A stretch of 64,000 bases of DNA from Clitopilus passeckerianus. Lineage: Eukaryota > Basidiomycota > Agaricomycetes > Agaricales > Entolomataceae. Both the position numbers and the translations under genes were made by a program. Of this stretch, positions 48,674 through 60,205 are shown one piece after another (position 1 is the stretch's first letter; each line of letters opens with the position of its first letter). The stretch lies in NCBI GenBank assembly GCA_944990035.1, contig CALYLX010000077.1, positions 248,001-312,000 on the forward strand, given 5' to 3'. The notes under the pieces were generated by a model. It had not been told where the DNA came from, did no database searches, and was given only the letters and a program-made list of their open reading frames with translations.

Positions 48674-49660
48674 TCAAAGAAGATAGAGTATAGCTCGCAT
48701 GACCAGCTCGCACGTTGGTTTTGCAGCCATTCGAGTAAGTAAAAAGGTCAGCCCCAAGGAGAATCCAGCGTGTAGCACAAAAGCAACCTTTGCTTTCCGG
48801 CGAACCCGTTTCTCCAGCCAGAAAGCAAGCCTTGATCTCCTCCACCATAAAAGGTAAAAAGCGGCATAAACGACATAAAGCAGAGCCAACACTATCAAGG
48901 GAGCCGTTAAACTACGCTCCGCCATCATAATTACCCAGACGCTATATGTGGAGCGCATTGCCCAAGTGCCTTGGATGAGCCATTAGGGTCAAGAATATTG
49001 CCAGCATCCAAATGGCTTACTAGAATTCCATCCAAGTAATATCACATCTTCCGCATAGTCCAGGTGGAATAACCAGTTTAGCACCGGGGGGTCGACATCC
49101 TTGTATTGTCCAAGCCATAACAAACTGTGTTTCAGGTCGGTAAGGCTGCTACAGAGACAAACGAGCTGAAGAGCACATACGCAACGGTTAGGATTCCACC
49201 CCCTGCAAAGTCCAACCATGTCGCCGTGATGGCACCACCTTTTCCCAAGGATTCTTTCACCTTGATGCCGGCAAAGGTGAGCACGATGGTGCTCGTGAGG
49301 AGGAGGTAGCCGTTAACTTTGATCAAGAGGAGTGGCCGATCTGGCATTTCAGGTACAGGGGTAATCGTATCAGTGGATCCTGAGCTTCCAGCATCTGTGG
49401 AGTCCTGCGAAACGGCGGCTTCAACGTCTGGAAGAGTGGATAAGGGGGCCGAAGCGGGTGCGGAGCAGGCCCGCCTCGATTCAGATGAATGTGCAGGGAC
49501 GGGATAGGACAATGGTCTCTCTCCCATAGGTTTTGCGGCCTCGAGATCCAAAGTGGTATCTGTTGTAGCTCTGAATGTAGATGGCCGGCTTGTGAGAGTC
49601 AATCGATATTTAAATGTAGAGGGGTAACTACCTAGCAGCCGAGGTTGAAGCCGAGCCCAT
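48674..49660 (-). CDS. Membrane protein with about four transmembrane segments
   Basis: Four exons, 49660-49632, 49588-49153, 49099-49021, 48969-48674; 279 residues and frame closes. The N-terminal 100 residues are Ser/Thr/Ala/Pro-rich and cytoplasmic or disordered. Hydrophobic segments: GYLLLTSTIVLTFAGIKV, WLDFAGGGILTVAYVLFSSF, APLIVLALLYVVYAAFYLLWW, and VAFVLHAGFSLGLTFLLTRM, with a basic loop (WRRSRLAFWLEKRVRRKAK) between the last two. No family recognised. Start chosen because exon 1 opens MGSASTSAAS and splices cleanly; a downstream ATG exists. Confidence 0.6.
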
Positions 49661-50324
49661 CCTCAGTAAATGAAGAGCTCGAAATACTTTACGAGAATGA
49701 GAAGCCCTCTCATATAAGCTGGTCGATGCTGTGATACATTGCCTGCGCACTTCGACATCAGCGCCGCATTTTAAGGGTTATCGCTGCAATTTTCATTTCT
49801 TTGCTACGTGGTCTAAGCCTCGTGTTGCTGTAGCCTGTAACGCTGAAATTTCCGGCGGATATGATTATCCGTCTGGGGGTTTGGAGAAGTCACTGCTGTA
49901 TATGAGAGCCCTGAAGATCTGATGTGACGCTAGAAGCTCTAGAAAGCTACCGTAGCCCCCGACAGGATCCTCAGAGATGTCACCGTGGTCGAGGTCCAGT
50001 TGCAGCCACATCGGACGCTAACCCAATGGCTTGGCAGAGCTTTAACAAGATAACGATATGCAAATCGTTGTAAAATATGAGCACGAGATTTCTAGCTTGG
50101 CCGTTACTCAAGATAGAGTTAGAACATGCTCGTTTAGCGTTCAGCAACGCCATACAAAGGTCGATCGCAGAAAAGGAAGGCTCAAGTCTTTCCGCTCGAA
50201 ATGGCTTCTGTTCGGAGACGTCGGGTCGGAATGGAAATTCGTTCGCACGCTCCTGTTCTCAACCACCACCATCTCCTCGATTTTTCTTGACCTATAAAAC
50301 AAGACGTCCTAGGTCGCAAAACAT

Positions 50325-50643
50325 CTACACAATCTTTAGAACCGGTGAGCCAGTCTTACCCGCTGTCATTTTGCTTATTGCTAACCAGCTTGATTTAGAC
50401 AAGTATGCCCTCTGGTCTGAATTTCGCACATCGCGAGCCTTTGGAGCTGCTTGGGATGCTGTCCACGGTTCACTGTCCCTCTGTCTTCGACATGAACGGC
50501 TACGCACACTCGCCGTAACCGATTCTGCGGGTCGTCTCGTGCATGCCATAGTGCCGCCCTTTGTAGCATATCGACACCTACGGGATCGATGTTTAGCTCT
50601 CCAACTTCAACAGGAAAGCAACCGGTGCACAGGCGCATTCTAG
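50325..50643 (+). pseudogene. F-box-like fragment, uncertain
   Basis: An open stretch reads LPAVILLIANQLDLDKYAL followed by FRTSRAFGAAW, similar in spacing to the F-box-like start of basidiomycete proteins (L-P-x-(E)-(V/I)-L-L-x-I-A-x-x-L-D). It ends after about 100 residues with no downstream exon. No in-frame start near the motif and no promoter were found, so it is probably a gene fragment. Confidence 0.28.
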
Positions 50644-50899
50644 ATGCTGAATCGCTGAGGAGAGTGCAGGGAACCAGATGTTAACAAGGTACCCCGGGAA
50701 CGGGAATACGATATAACGTCGTCTCAGAATCTCGGTCAGCATCACCCCTATCTTCTCGCACTCCCTTTTAGTTGCTGACGAGCTTCTCCTATAGATGTTG
50801 TGTCTCCTGTCTTCCACTCCCTTACTTTATACACCAGGTCTCGTGTTTCCGATCGATACATGCAACACGTACGGGGAACACTATCTGGGGTATTCAACA

Positions 50900-53800
50900 C
50901 CAGCGGCAAAAGCGACGGATGTCAACACCTCGTGTGCTTGCTGTCCCCGCCCTCCAAACCTGGGAAAGTAGGGCCTTGGTGTTGTGAGGGAGCAACTCGA
51001 CGAAGAAGCACCTCGCGCTGGTGTACGAGATTCATTCCACCCCAAATCCTCCTTCCATCTGCCATCGCTTCAATCCATCTCATGCACGATGCCCTACCTC
51101 TGGCCCTCGTTTCCTTCACACGCAATTCAACACCGATGACATACAGGACCAGTTACAATTCAAACCAGGCGAAAACCTCCAGAGTTGGAGTCATTGTGTT
51201 TGCCATGCATTGTCCCTCTTCATCGACACCGGCACCGACACCCATACCCGTAGCCAAGCGGTACCGGGTCTACTGCAACGGGAGCATCCACGCTTGATGC
51301 TTCCTGCCGCCCGGCTCCCAAACCTTGCCCACCAGTCGTATTCATGAATACCCAAATTCAACTAAACGACTTCAAGTTCTTCACCTCCTCCATCATCGAG
51401 TCTCACCCTCACCCCTGTCCCCTCATCAACCTCCAATCCCTACTTCTGGCTCCCTTTCGCCTCTGCGAACATGCATCATGCATTTATGTCACCCGTTTGC
51501 GACTATGAAACCCGACTGCTCTCAGGCATACCCAAGTACCAGCAACGAGGTGCTAGCCTGAAGAATCGTGTCTATCCGAGCTCCTCGTCTGGAGGGGACT
51601 TGCACATGCGCCCGTTGATGTTGACGATGAACATGAAGCATTAGTTGGCGCTAGGGGAGAAGTCATGGGCAAGGAAGAATCTCAGCGCCCGGGCGAACCT
51701 GAAGATGAGAACCTGGAGAGTCGTTGCATTCGTCGACTCGCTCTTCACACCGATACCGACAACTAGCATGGCATCCATGCCCCATAGATCAGCAGCACCG
51801 CGACTACGCCTGCTGCGAGAAGAATCTGGATGCTTGGGCGCAGTCGCCTTGACCCATATCGTCCTCAACTATCCAGCCCAAAGTCGCCATCCGTCATAAA
51901 TACCCAATTAGACGATTACCTTCGTCGCCCCATCCATACATCGGGATATCTCACCCTCGACGCGTTATCCGTCCCTATCCCAACGTCAATCCTCGTGCCA
52001 TATCCAGAAATGGAAAATGTCGGAAGATGGAAGGGAAGAGCTGCCGAGCCTCTCTTTACCCGGAAAGGCCGTCGGTGCGGAAGAGGCTGCCAGGGGAATG
52101 TCGTTCACGTGGGACGAATGGCCTGAAGGATGGAGGACGGTGTTGCAGAGGGGAGATGAAGCTATATGAGAGATGAAGAATGGACCAGTCGTCGTCGCCG
52201 TTGCCGTCAAGGTCTCTCGGTGGGATGGGGTGGTTGCAACACATTCGGTTTCGTCAACTGCTGATGCTGCAGGAAAACCAGCAGGACCTCCTTGCTCTTC
52301 ACCACCACCTCTTCCCTCGTCTCTCATTGGGGAAGATGTACCATGGGTCGTCGTTGCGGTGGAAATATGCAGCCCAAGCCGGGGTGGGTGGCTGTGCAAT
52401 AGCTGCACCTTCTTCACCTCCGCCTTCCACATCCTCGCTATCGTTGCTGAGAAGAGAAGCTTTCCGGGAGATGAAGAATTGACCGGTTGTCGCGGTCGTG
52501 CTCAAGGAGCCCCGATAACCTCAGGTGCCTACAACACATCTAGTGTCTTCGATTGTGGCAGTAATAGCAACGCACATGGGACTTCCTTGGTCCTCTCCAC
52601 CCCCCACCTCTACCTCTCGTCTTTCTTATATTTCAACTGGAGGAGAAGATGCACCATGCATCATGAGTTGTCGTCGACCCCGTGTTCGTTGCAGTCCTGC
52701 GGACATAGGCAAGCCATGCCAAGGGTTGGTGTCAATTTACACGCCCCAGCAACATCAACAGCAGCACCTCCTCCACCTTCACCTCGAGCACCCCAAATCT
52801 CTTCTCCTGCCCTGCCTGATTCTCAGGCGCCATAAAACACGCCTTGGGCCGCCCTGGCACCCCACCTCCACGTCCACCTCGCTGAGGACCATGAGGACAT
52901 GTGTATCAGCTGCCATCCGACATTGACATCAATCAGAATCAGGCATTGTGCTACCACCACCACGCCCATCAGGTTTCCCCTCCCGCTCGTGGTGCGTAGC
53001 CCTTGATTCCGGTATACGCAATGGCACTGTTACGAGTCGAGGTATTTGTTGAGATTCCATCATCAGCAATAACAGGGACTCCAGCCGCGTCCTCAGGTTC
53101 ACCTCTTGGTCAACTGGACCATGGGCTCCAGCTTGGATATGACGCAGGTTCCGAGATGGTGAAATGTGAAGAAGCCACTCGTTATGGCAGTCGCCAAAAT
53201 TTCAATTTTAATTGAACGACAAGTATGTCCAGCCGGAGCGCTCACCTGGTTATCATATCGGAACCCTTTTCCTGCACTCACACTGACAACCACGATGACA
53301 TCCCAGCACCTCCGTAATAACGACGACCATCCTTGAAGACGACTACTAGGACGCTGGTAGAGCAGCCTATTCCGTTCCCGGTCATGCTGGCGCCAGTCCC
53401 GGAAGCACAGTCAAACGCCTAATCCTGCTGTTTCGCCGACCAGCCTTTGGAGCAGCAAGGATGTTGGGGAACCCAGAACGAAGTAAACGCCTTCAGGCTA
53501 TCAAGCCATTGCAAGAGCTGTCATACCCGAGGCTAATGCCAACCACCGCCTGGGGAAGATACTTCCGCATCCACCTTCAACCCGTTCATCTTCTTTGCTT
53601 GGATATGGTTGACGGCAGCAGTACCTCCTTGAGCCAGGTCGGCTTCATCCCCTTCTCCTGCGACCTCCTTCTCCTGATATGCCAGGACATCTCGGAGGAT
53701 GCTCCTGATGATTAAGAACGTCACACCCAACTCATCGCGACGTCCATCCGCAATCGACCCATACTACTGCCCTCCGTTATGTTTCCTTTCCCGACCTTGC

Positions 53801-55100
53801 CATCTCAATGGCCAAAGCTGGCACACGACGTCCACGAAGAACAAAACCCACACAGCAAAGCTTCGCTGTCCAGGCTTCCGCATTAACAAGGGCACGTGGC
53901 AACATCTTCCAGCGCCTCCTTAGAAATCCCTTCTGACGCCACGACGGCCCGTGTCGACGTGAGGCGCAGTTTTCCAGAGCCAACACCTCATCGGAACTTC
54001 GCCATAACATCACAACAAGCACAGTGATGATGATGTCATGAACATCGACAGCAAGAGCAACTCCAATCTGAAGGCTGGGCAATGGGGAACTGCGCGGGGC
54101 GGAAGTATGGGGAGCGCTGGGAGTCTTGGGATGATTGTCGGGGGGCGCGGAACAGAGCAGCGGCACTCCGGCGAGGAAACGGAACTCGAGGGTACCCACA
54201 GCTTTTGCTGAGGACCACACCCTCCATCACCTAATTTTCAACCAAGCGTCAGCCGCTGCGCCCACGTTTGGTGGCGTCCTGACTCTACAACGTCAACCCC
54301 GACGCTGCTACCAGACCTACTTGTACCACATCTGTGACATCAGGAGCAAGGCCACGCCTCACAAACGCGAAAACTCGCAGATACACCTGACAGTTATGAA
54401 ACACATCAACATGCTCGTCGTCTACCACCCGCGTCGTCATGGTCTGGTCCAACAAACCTCCCCCTGATCTTTCCGTATTGCAAAAGGGGGAGGTGCCGGG
54501 CAGGAAGCTATCAGGGACTAGTTGTATTGGGAGAAGGAATAGCGGAGCGAGCACCATCAACGAGGTTACTGGGAGATTCGGCTATCCGTTTTGGGCTTCA
54601 ACAGGAGGAGTAGGGACACGCATGAAGCAGAAGATACTGAGAGGATCGGAAAGGATATGGCCAAAGAAGAATACTCCTCACTTCATGCGTTCAAAATTAC
54701 GACATCTACTCTACTGCGGAACCTACAAGCCACCTCATCCGATTGTTATTCAAGGCATCCCCGGCTGTTCCTTCGTTATCTAGACATTGTCGTTCCTCCG
54801 GTACTTGCGGGACATCACCATCGTTACCATCATCGAAACCCTCCTCAAAATCGCGTCGGTCGCTCGCGCAGGACATGCGCATTTCCACCCTCACCCCTAC
54901 ACAACAACATCACGCAGTTCATACACGGCTTCCCAGGATGTCCATCCTCAGCATCTGGTTTCAGCCTCAGCAGTGGCGCGTTCAAGCCCTGCTGTAAGGG
55001 ATCCATATGTCGTTCCTGAATAACTCTCAGAGGTACTTCAAGGACGGCCGAAATAGGGGAATATAGGCTCAATACGCCACCTGCTACTGCCAGGCCCGGT
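50900..55100. repeat. GC-rich array of degenerate repeats
   Basis: A 4-kb stretch with overlapping open frames on both strands and several internal similarities: 51345 and 51893 (AATACCCAA flanked by similar bases), 52170 and 52474 (GATGAAGAATTG/GACC...), 52331 and 52645 (GAAGATG(T/C)ACCATG). Spacings are about 305-315 bp and about 540 bp. On the minus strand related peptides recur, such as EGGGEE, GGGEEQGG and GGGEDQGS, and VGIGV, VGAGV. No single frame stays open. I read it as a decayed tandem array of a repeat-containing gene; the product is unknown. Confidence 0.45.
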
Positions 55101-56738
55101 AGCAACGGATTGGCGTGACTGTCCACCGGCAGCTATTGTTGCAAGGGCCTTGGCAAGCCTGAAAAACTGGCAATCTGCTGCATGGTGGCCTCCATACGGA
55201 GGTGTTGATTGTGCAGCTCGACTTGCCGCGCACGCTGCGCAAGTTCCAGACAAAAAACCCTTCCCTCCCAGACACTTGTCGTACACAGCAATATTATCCA
55301 GCTCCACCAGTCTTTCCTTCCTTATATCACGTGCTCTCTGCTACTCCTCATTCTTCCTACTCTTGTACGAAAAGAAAACGCATATCCTCGCAGATATAAT
55401 TCGCTTCGCTATCCCTTTGCAATACGTTCTCATCTTGAATCATCAGTGAATATCATTCTCCAATATCATCTCATTTCACCAAATGGCGACAGCGCGGGGG
55501 CTGTACACATTCCTTCATATATCATATTTGGTTGCTTCATGCCAGAAAATATGTGGATTCCAGAAACTACGTTTTTGCGCCATTTCGAGCCTCCTCTTTG
55601 AGCCTCTTGGAGCTTGAACACACCCTTTTCATTGACGGAAAACGCGTATAAGTGGAGAAAGTTTTGCAACGTGCGGGCCGTTCCCCGGAACTGACAGTTT
55701 GCTCCAAGCTCCTGCCGCAACAACGTTGACTCTTATGTGCCAACTTCGTCTGATATACCTGCTTTCTCCGGATCTCAAGTTCTTTACTTCTGCGACTATG
55801 AGCACTCATGTGTGATTTATCGATGGGATCGATTTGTTGGATCTTGTGTGGGCGAGACTCGCCTTGGAGTCCGGCAGCCTGCTTATCGACAACTCTGAAT
55901 CTTTTTGGCAGATACTTGATAATTTTCGCATGCGGAACCCTGTTAACACTGGTCTATTCCCCATGGATCTGGCCGGGATATGCCGTTTGGCGTGGATCTT
56001 CCAAGTCAATACAGAGGTCTGCCTGCTCTTATTGGGGCCTCAGAGCCGCATAAAACGTGGCTCGTAGCATCGTGGTGAGCTGCATTCCGTATTTCGGAAC
56101 CATATTAATATCGGAGGATCTCTATCCTCATTAGGAGTACTTGGTGAAATCTCATCGATAATCAACTCAAAGTTCCCATCTATCGCACTAGGTGTGTGGA
56201 TACATCCCGAATCGCGCCGAATACCCGCTGAACGCGTGGAAGTCATAAATCGACCTGTAAAAGCATCATCGTCCCCGCCAGGCGCGACGCGAAGGGACTG
56301 TTGGTCAACAATATGCATGAGTAATTTATCGGATACACCTTACCTAAGTTCTCGAAAGGTGAAGGCTGCAGGATGAAGAAAGCGTCGCTAGACGAGCAAC
56401 TGGGCGACGACGGTTCGTCAACTTGGCCAAACTGGCGCCTGTAATGAGCGCCTACTGGAAAGGGAGGATCTACTGTAGCTGCATGAAACCTCAGACTCTT
56501 TCGGCCATTTGTTTCGAGCACCTTACTCCTGGGAGCACTGGGGGGCCATTACCTCCCCTCCATCTGTTGAGAACGCGGCGCGGAAATGTTTTTGTGGCTG
56601 AGCGAGATGGATCCCCCGTGTCGCGACATTGGCCGCACGCTAATAGCGGATGTTATACCGGCTATTCTTCCCATTCTTATCCAATCCTATTGCTCTCAAT
56701 AATGCCGGTGGTGCACCCTCGGCCCCATTATCTCAGAC
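55101..56738. other. Spacer without supported gene
   Basis: About 1.6 kb. Short frames on both strands, no recognised domain. Confidence 0.4.
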
Positions 56739-56746
56739 TATAAATT
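56739..56746 (+). promoter_or_regulatory. TATA box of gene T, which decides its start
   Basis: TATAAATT lies only 22 bp before the ATG at 56761 but 58 bp before the in-frame ATG at 56797. With a transcription start about 30 bp after the TATA, the upstream ATG would be untranscribed, so 56797 is the better start. Confidence 0.5.
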
Positions 56747-56796
56747 AAGAGGTCTACGAGATGTTTTCATCTAGAACCGCCGCTCATCCCTCAAAT

Positions 56797-57303
56797 ATGG
56801 ATTCAAAACCCGCTCGCTCTACTCCCCATACATCGACCGTCCCTTTTCCAGCTGAGACTCAGCTTAGGGCTGACGATCAACCCACAATCAAGATGTGTAC
56901 CGACCTCCAGGAGGTCGATCTGAACACATGTATAGAGCTCTCTGTCGGGGAAAGCGTCGTCGAGGTCGCTACCTCTCAGGCCTCCCTTTCTGCTGTACCA
57001 GATAATCCCCTTGCGCGTACGTTCTAATTTTCCCCATGCACCTGCTTTCGCTCAAATGATTGGATCTCCGTAGGCACCATTCGCATAGACATGTTCAACG
57101 GCATGCGTGCCGTCAGATTTAATGGCGGTACACAGAAATTTACATTCTTCAAGAATTCTACCTACATCGGAGTCTCCGCTCGTCCAACAGAGGAGGTCGT
57201 AAAACCTACAATTGCTGGTAAGCTATTTTCTACGACTCTCGGCCGAGTGGATTGTTTATTCCTGTTGCTCTCAGGACCTTCAACCGAAAACAGCAAAGAA
57301 TAG
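56797..57303 (+). CDS. T: unknown protein of the NN..GG-motif family
   Basis: Exons 56797-57016, 57074-57217, 57275-57303; 130 residues, the smallest member. The N-terminus is Ser/Thr/Pro-rich (MDSKPARSTPHTSTVP). Block 1 is weak: DLQEVDLNTCIELSVGES ending VVEV. Exon 2 is again exactly 144 nt with phase-1 introns at both ends and carries DMFNGMRAVRFNGG, then KFTFFKNSTYIGV. The last exon codes only about nine residues. It lies 9 kb from S, past the degenerate repeats, so the family is dispersed rather than purely tandem. No signal peptide or known domain. An alternative start at 56761 adds 12 residues. Confidence 0.62.
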
Positions 57304-58273
57304 TCCTCGTTCCCAGTGAGAAAACCTATAGCTTTCTACTCCTCAAAGCTTTCTTATGTTCTACTATGACTGACTCGTATGCCACCTTAAACCTCATTAT
57401 GCACTTCGTACATGAAATATGTTTAGAATAATAGTTAGACTGCTCTGTTTGAACTTTCCAAAAACGGGCGAAGGTTTCTGATACTACAAAGTCTGTCCGT
57501 CGATCATGATGAGGCTACAATGACGTACATTGAAGAAGGAGTTCGGAAAGGAAAGTCTTTAATTAAGTCGTACAGCCTTCTGCGGTCCGTTCCCGCGAAG
57601 TGTGGAACCTATCGATAGAATACCCCTGGACCCCTTCATACTAGCAATACTCGCACTCAGATCTTGAGGTTGATTTTCCCAGTTATCCCACTAAGTCCCC
57701 AAGTCATTTCGTCATAAGCAGAAATAACACGGGGACCACGATGCGTACCCCTTCCCCACCCCCGTGAAACTAATCAGAAACGTGGCAAGGGGAAGGCTGA
57801 AGCAAAGTTTAACTGCCTATTACCCCACATCGACTCTCCATCTGAGCAAGAAGGAACCCGAAAAGTACTCATTAGCACAGCAAATCATTAATCTCCCGAG
57901 GGCCGTGAATCCGGAGATGCGTAATGTACACGAGGCACGAACAATTTTCCATTGGAGAGCGAAAGACGCCCCTTGGGCGCCTCAATAAACCCAATCAGGC
58001 CCGGCGAGTGATTATGAAAACTCGACGTGGCCTAATGGCGGGGGATGAAGGAGGTTCATTCAATCAAAGAGATAGCCAATGGGTTCTACCATCACCCTAA
58101 TCCGAACGGCTTTCAAAGAAGGCCCTTCCAAAGGCCGGTTTAATGAAAGTTGGTTGGGGATTTCATTCGAAATAATCAGTAATGCATTCTTTTAGTCTAA
58201 TTCGTTCTCTTCAAGGGACCTTCGCTGAATAATCTCCTCCAGCAGGGCCGCGTATTCGATGCTGTGTCCGGTT
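57304..58273. other. Spacer without supported gene
   Basis: About 1 kb between convergent gene ends. Nothing recognised. Confidence 0.45.
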
Positions 58274-58756
58274 TTACGTGAGCAAAACAAACCCCAGGAA
58301 GGCGAAATAAAATGCTTGCCTGCGTTTATGCTGATTATTTTGATCATCACCAGTGAGGCTACGGTAATATGAGCAGTGTGAGCGGATCGTATCCGAAGAG
58401 AATACTGACGCATGTTCGACATTGTGTTTGATTTTCTTTGCACGCATTCTAGCCCAGGCCTTTACGAGGAAACCCAAGAAACGGCGTTCCAGCACTGAAT
58501 GATCCTCTCGGTGATAGACTTGATCCCTCCGAGCACTGAGAGAGAGTAAGCTGCTCTGTTTGAGAAATGGAGGTGAAACAACTCACATTCGAGATGAAAA
58601 TCTAGCAGTCTCTCCAGGTAGACGATGGTGAGGCCCCACTGATTCGAGCCCCTGGTCCTGACTCATTCCGAACTTGCTGGAATATCCCGTAGCATGTGCA
58701 GATATTGAGCCACAGACAGTGACGAGAATAATAGCACATTTCTTAATCGCGACCAT
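58274..58756 (-). CDS. Small secreted protein with dibasic sites and cationic helix
   Basis: Exons 58756-58587 and 58535-58274, intron 58536-58586 (GTGAGT...CTCTCAG, 51 nt); 143 residues. The N-terminus is a signal peptide (MVAIKKCAIILVTVCGSISAHA). The pro-region contains RIARR and VLERR, which look like Kex2-type dibasic processing sites. Directly after the second comes FLGFLVKAWARMRAKKIKH, a cationic, potentially amphipathic helix. A third basic cluster (KHKRR-like, HKRR) and a hydrophobic end FAFLGFVLLT follow. No cysteine framework. It may be a processed peptide precursor or a membrane-active peptide; this is inference. A strong TATA lies 160 bp upstream. Confidence 0.55.
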
Positions 58757-58912
58757 ACTGAGATACTTGGATAAGATAGTCTGAAGATAGTAGGCAACGA
58801 CTTGTTTGGCTTTGCAGAAGAGTGTATGGAAAAGCTCGTAGTGTCCAGCACTAAGAACAGCAAGGTAAAGAGAGAGAGAAGCGCAGCTGGGGGCCTCGAG
58901 TCTTCCTTCGGC

Positions 58913-58924
58913 CTTTATATATAT
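58913..58924 (-). promoter_or_regulatory. TATA box of the secreted-peptide gene
   Basis: Minus-strand TATATATAAAGG about 160 bp before the start at 58756, followed by a leader with CTCTCTCTCT. Confidence 0.6.
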
Positions 58925-59101
58925 GTGCCGTCACCCGAATGAATCCTTCAGACAGTCACAGTGGGTCCGTTTGTAGGCAGGAATGATGTTGGGCGCATCT
59001 GAAGCGGGCAACGTCGGTAGGGCGATCCTGTGGCATGCTTCTTTCCATATATTCACGCCCATCGAATATTCAGTTCAAGGAAAGCGATAGCCATAAGTCG
59101 C

Positions 59102-59330
59102 CCACAAGACAAGTCGAGCGTTTCTTTGGCTTGGACGAGAGTAGAGAAGATTCACTGCACCTGCGGGAAACTCCGAATGAACTGACCTGTGCCAAAGCCA
59201 AGCCGGCAAGCCGAAGGCTGTGCTAGATGCCCAGAAAATATTTTTGTTCGCCACAGCGCACCATTTCGTCTGGCATTTGCCGCCCTGCTTTAGATCTTTA
59301 GCGATAGTGCGAGCTATGGGTCATAATGAC
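59102..59330. repeat. Diverged direct repeat, left copy
   Basis: Shares CTGCGGGA(A/G)A, GCCGAA-like, TGTGCC(A/G)(A/T)AGCCAAGCCG and GATCTTTAGCGATA/GATCTCTGGCAATA with 60772-60955 in the same order. It lies about 350-580 bp upstream of the secreted-peptide gene, while the other copy lies about 770-950 bp upstream of the aegerolysin-like gene, so it may be a duplicated upstream region. Confidence 0.45.
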
Positions 59331-59503
59331 AATCCAACTCCCTTTACACAAATTAGGGATCTTATCGAGAACTGAGAAAGTATATTGATTTATTCTACAC
59401 GAAAAAAATTAACGCGTTACTCTACATGCATTCGAATGTGTCATGGTGCCACGGTCTTCAACAAGGATTGTTAGAGTAATGGGCCCCTACTTGTGCTCGT
59501 TCA

Positions 59504-60001
59504 CTACTTGGCAGATGAGACTGTCACCAACCAGTCCGAGTTCAGAACATGGGTCCTCGCTTCGACTTTAAATCGAGTGTCATCACACGACCCCTGCTTG
59601 AGAACACAATGGAACGCGTTCCAGTCCCAGCTCATCCACGCAATCTTGATCTCCGGCCCTCCATCCGGACTACCCATCAAGTCCATAGTACCTTGAATAC
59701 CTGAAGCCAAGCCACCAGTGAGTGTCCACTTAGGTCCGACCATCCAAACCGCCCAGTCTGACCCCGCACGGATTGCGTTCTTCGGGTCTTGCAAATGCTC
59801 GACGGAAACTTCAGCGCCAATGTTGCTAATCGGAGGTTCATGTATCCACCCATATTCAAGCTTGATGTTCTCTGGGCGGAGAGAAAACGAAAGCACATTC
59901 TGGATTCGGAAGACAACATTTGGGTGGTTTGTGATCTCTGGGAAGAAGGGGAAATTCGCGGCGGCGGCGTCTTGCTCTGATGGGGTGATGTCAGTGGACA
60001 T
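59504..60001 (-). CDS. Aegerolysin-like protein
   Basis: Single exon, 165 residues, with no signal peptide, as usual for the family. After a 30-residue leader the pattern is a series of beta strands: VVFRIQNVLSFSLRPENIKL, then WAVWMVGP, GIQGTMDLMG, IKIAWMSWDWN and a C-terminal VSSAK. The G-x-x-G-x-x-x-L followed by a W-rich segment, and overall size, resemble fungal aegerolysins, small beta-sandwich lipid-binding proteins. Some aegerolysins act with a MACPF-type partner to form pores; I see no such partner in this window. The match is by pattern, not by search, and the usual WDCPW is altered (WMSWDW). It could also be a related beta-sandwich protein. Confidence 0.5.
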   Translation of the reverse strand: MSTDITPSEQDAAAANFPFFPEITNHPNVVFRIQNVLSFSLRPENIKLEYGWIHEPPISNIGAEVSVEHLQDPKNAIRAGSDWAVWMVGPKWTLTGGLASGIQGTMDLMGSPDGGPEIKIAWMSWDWNAFHCVLKQGSCDDTRFKVEARTHVLNSDWLVTVSSAK

Positions 60002-60197
60002 GAGGGATACTGTGCTCTTTCGGGCGTTAAGTTAAAGTGGGAAGTTCGGCGAAGCAATGCGTGAATAACTCACGGCGGATGGATATGTTGGAAGGAATAA
60101 GGGTTACAAGCTATTGGAATCTCCCAGTAAGTCTTTACAGAAGTGATTTGACTCGGATGAGAGTGAGTTGGCTCGGTGAGGAGACGAATGTGCCTCC

Positions 60198-60205
60198 CTT
60201 TATAC
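60198..60205 (-). promoter_or_regulatory. TATA box of the aegerolysin-like gene
   Basis: Minus-strand TATAAAGG about 200 bp before the start codon at 60001. Confidence 0.5.

Noticed and set aside
51986..52835. Long overlapping frames as real genes
   Set aside because: Both strands are open because of GC-rich composition; they lie inside the degenerate repeats and lack domains.
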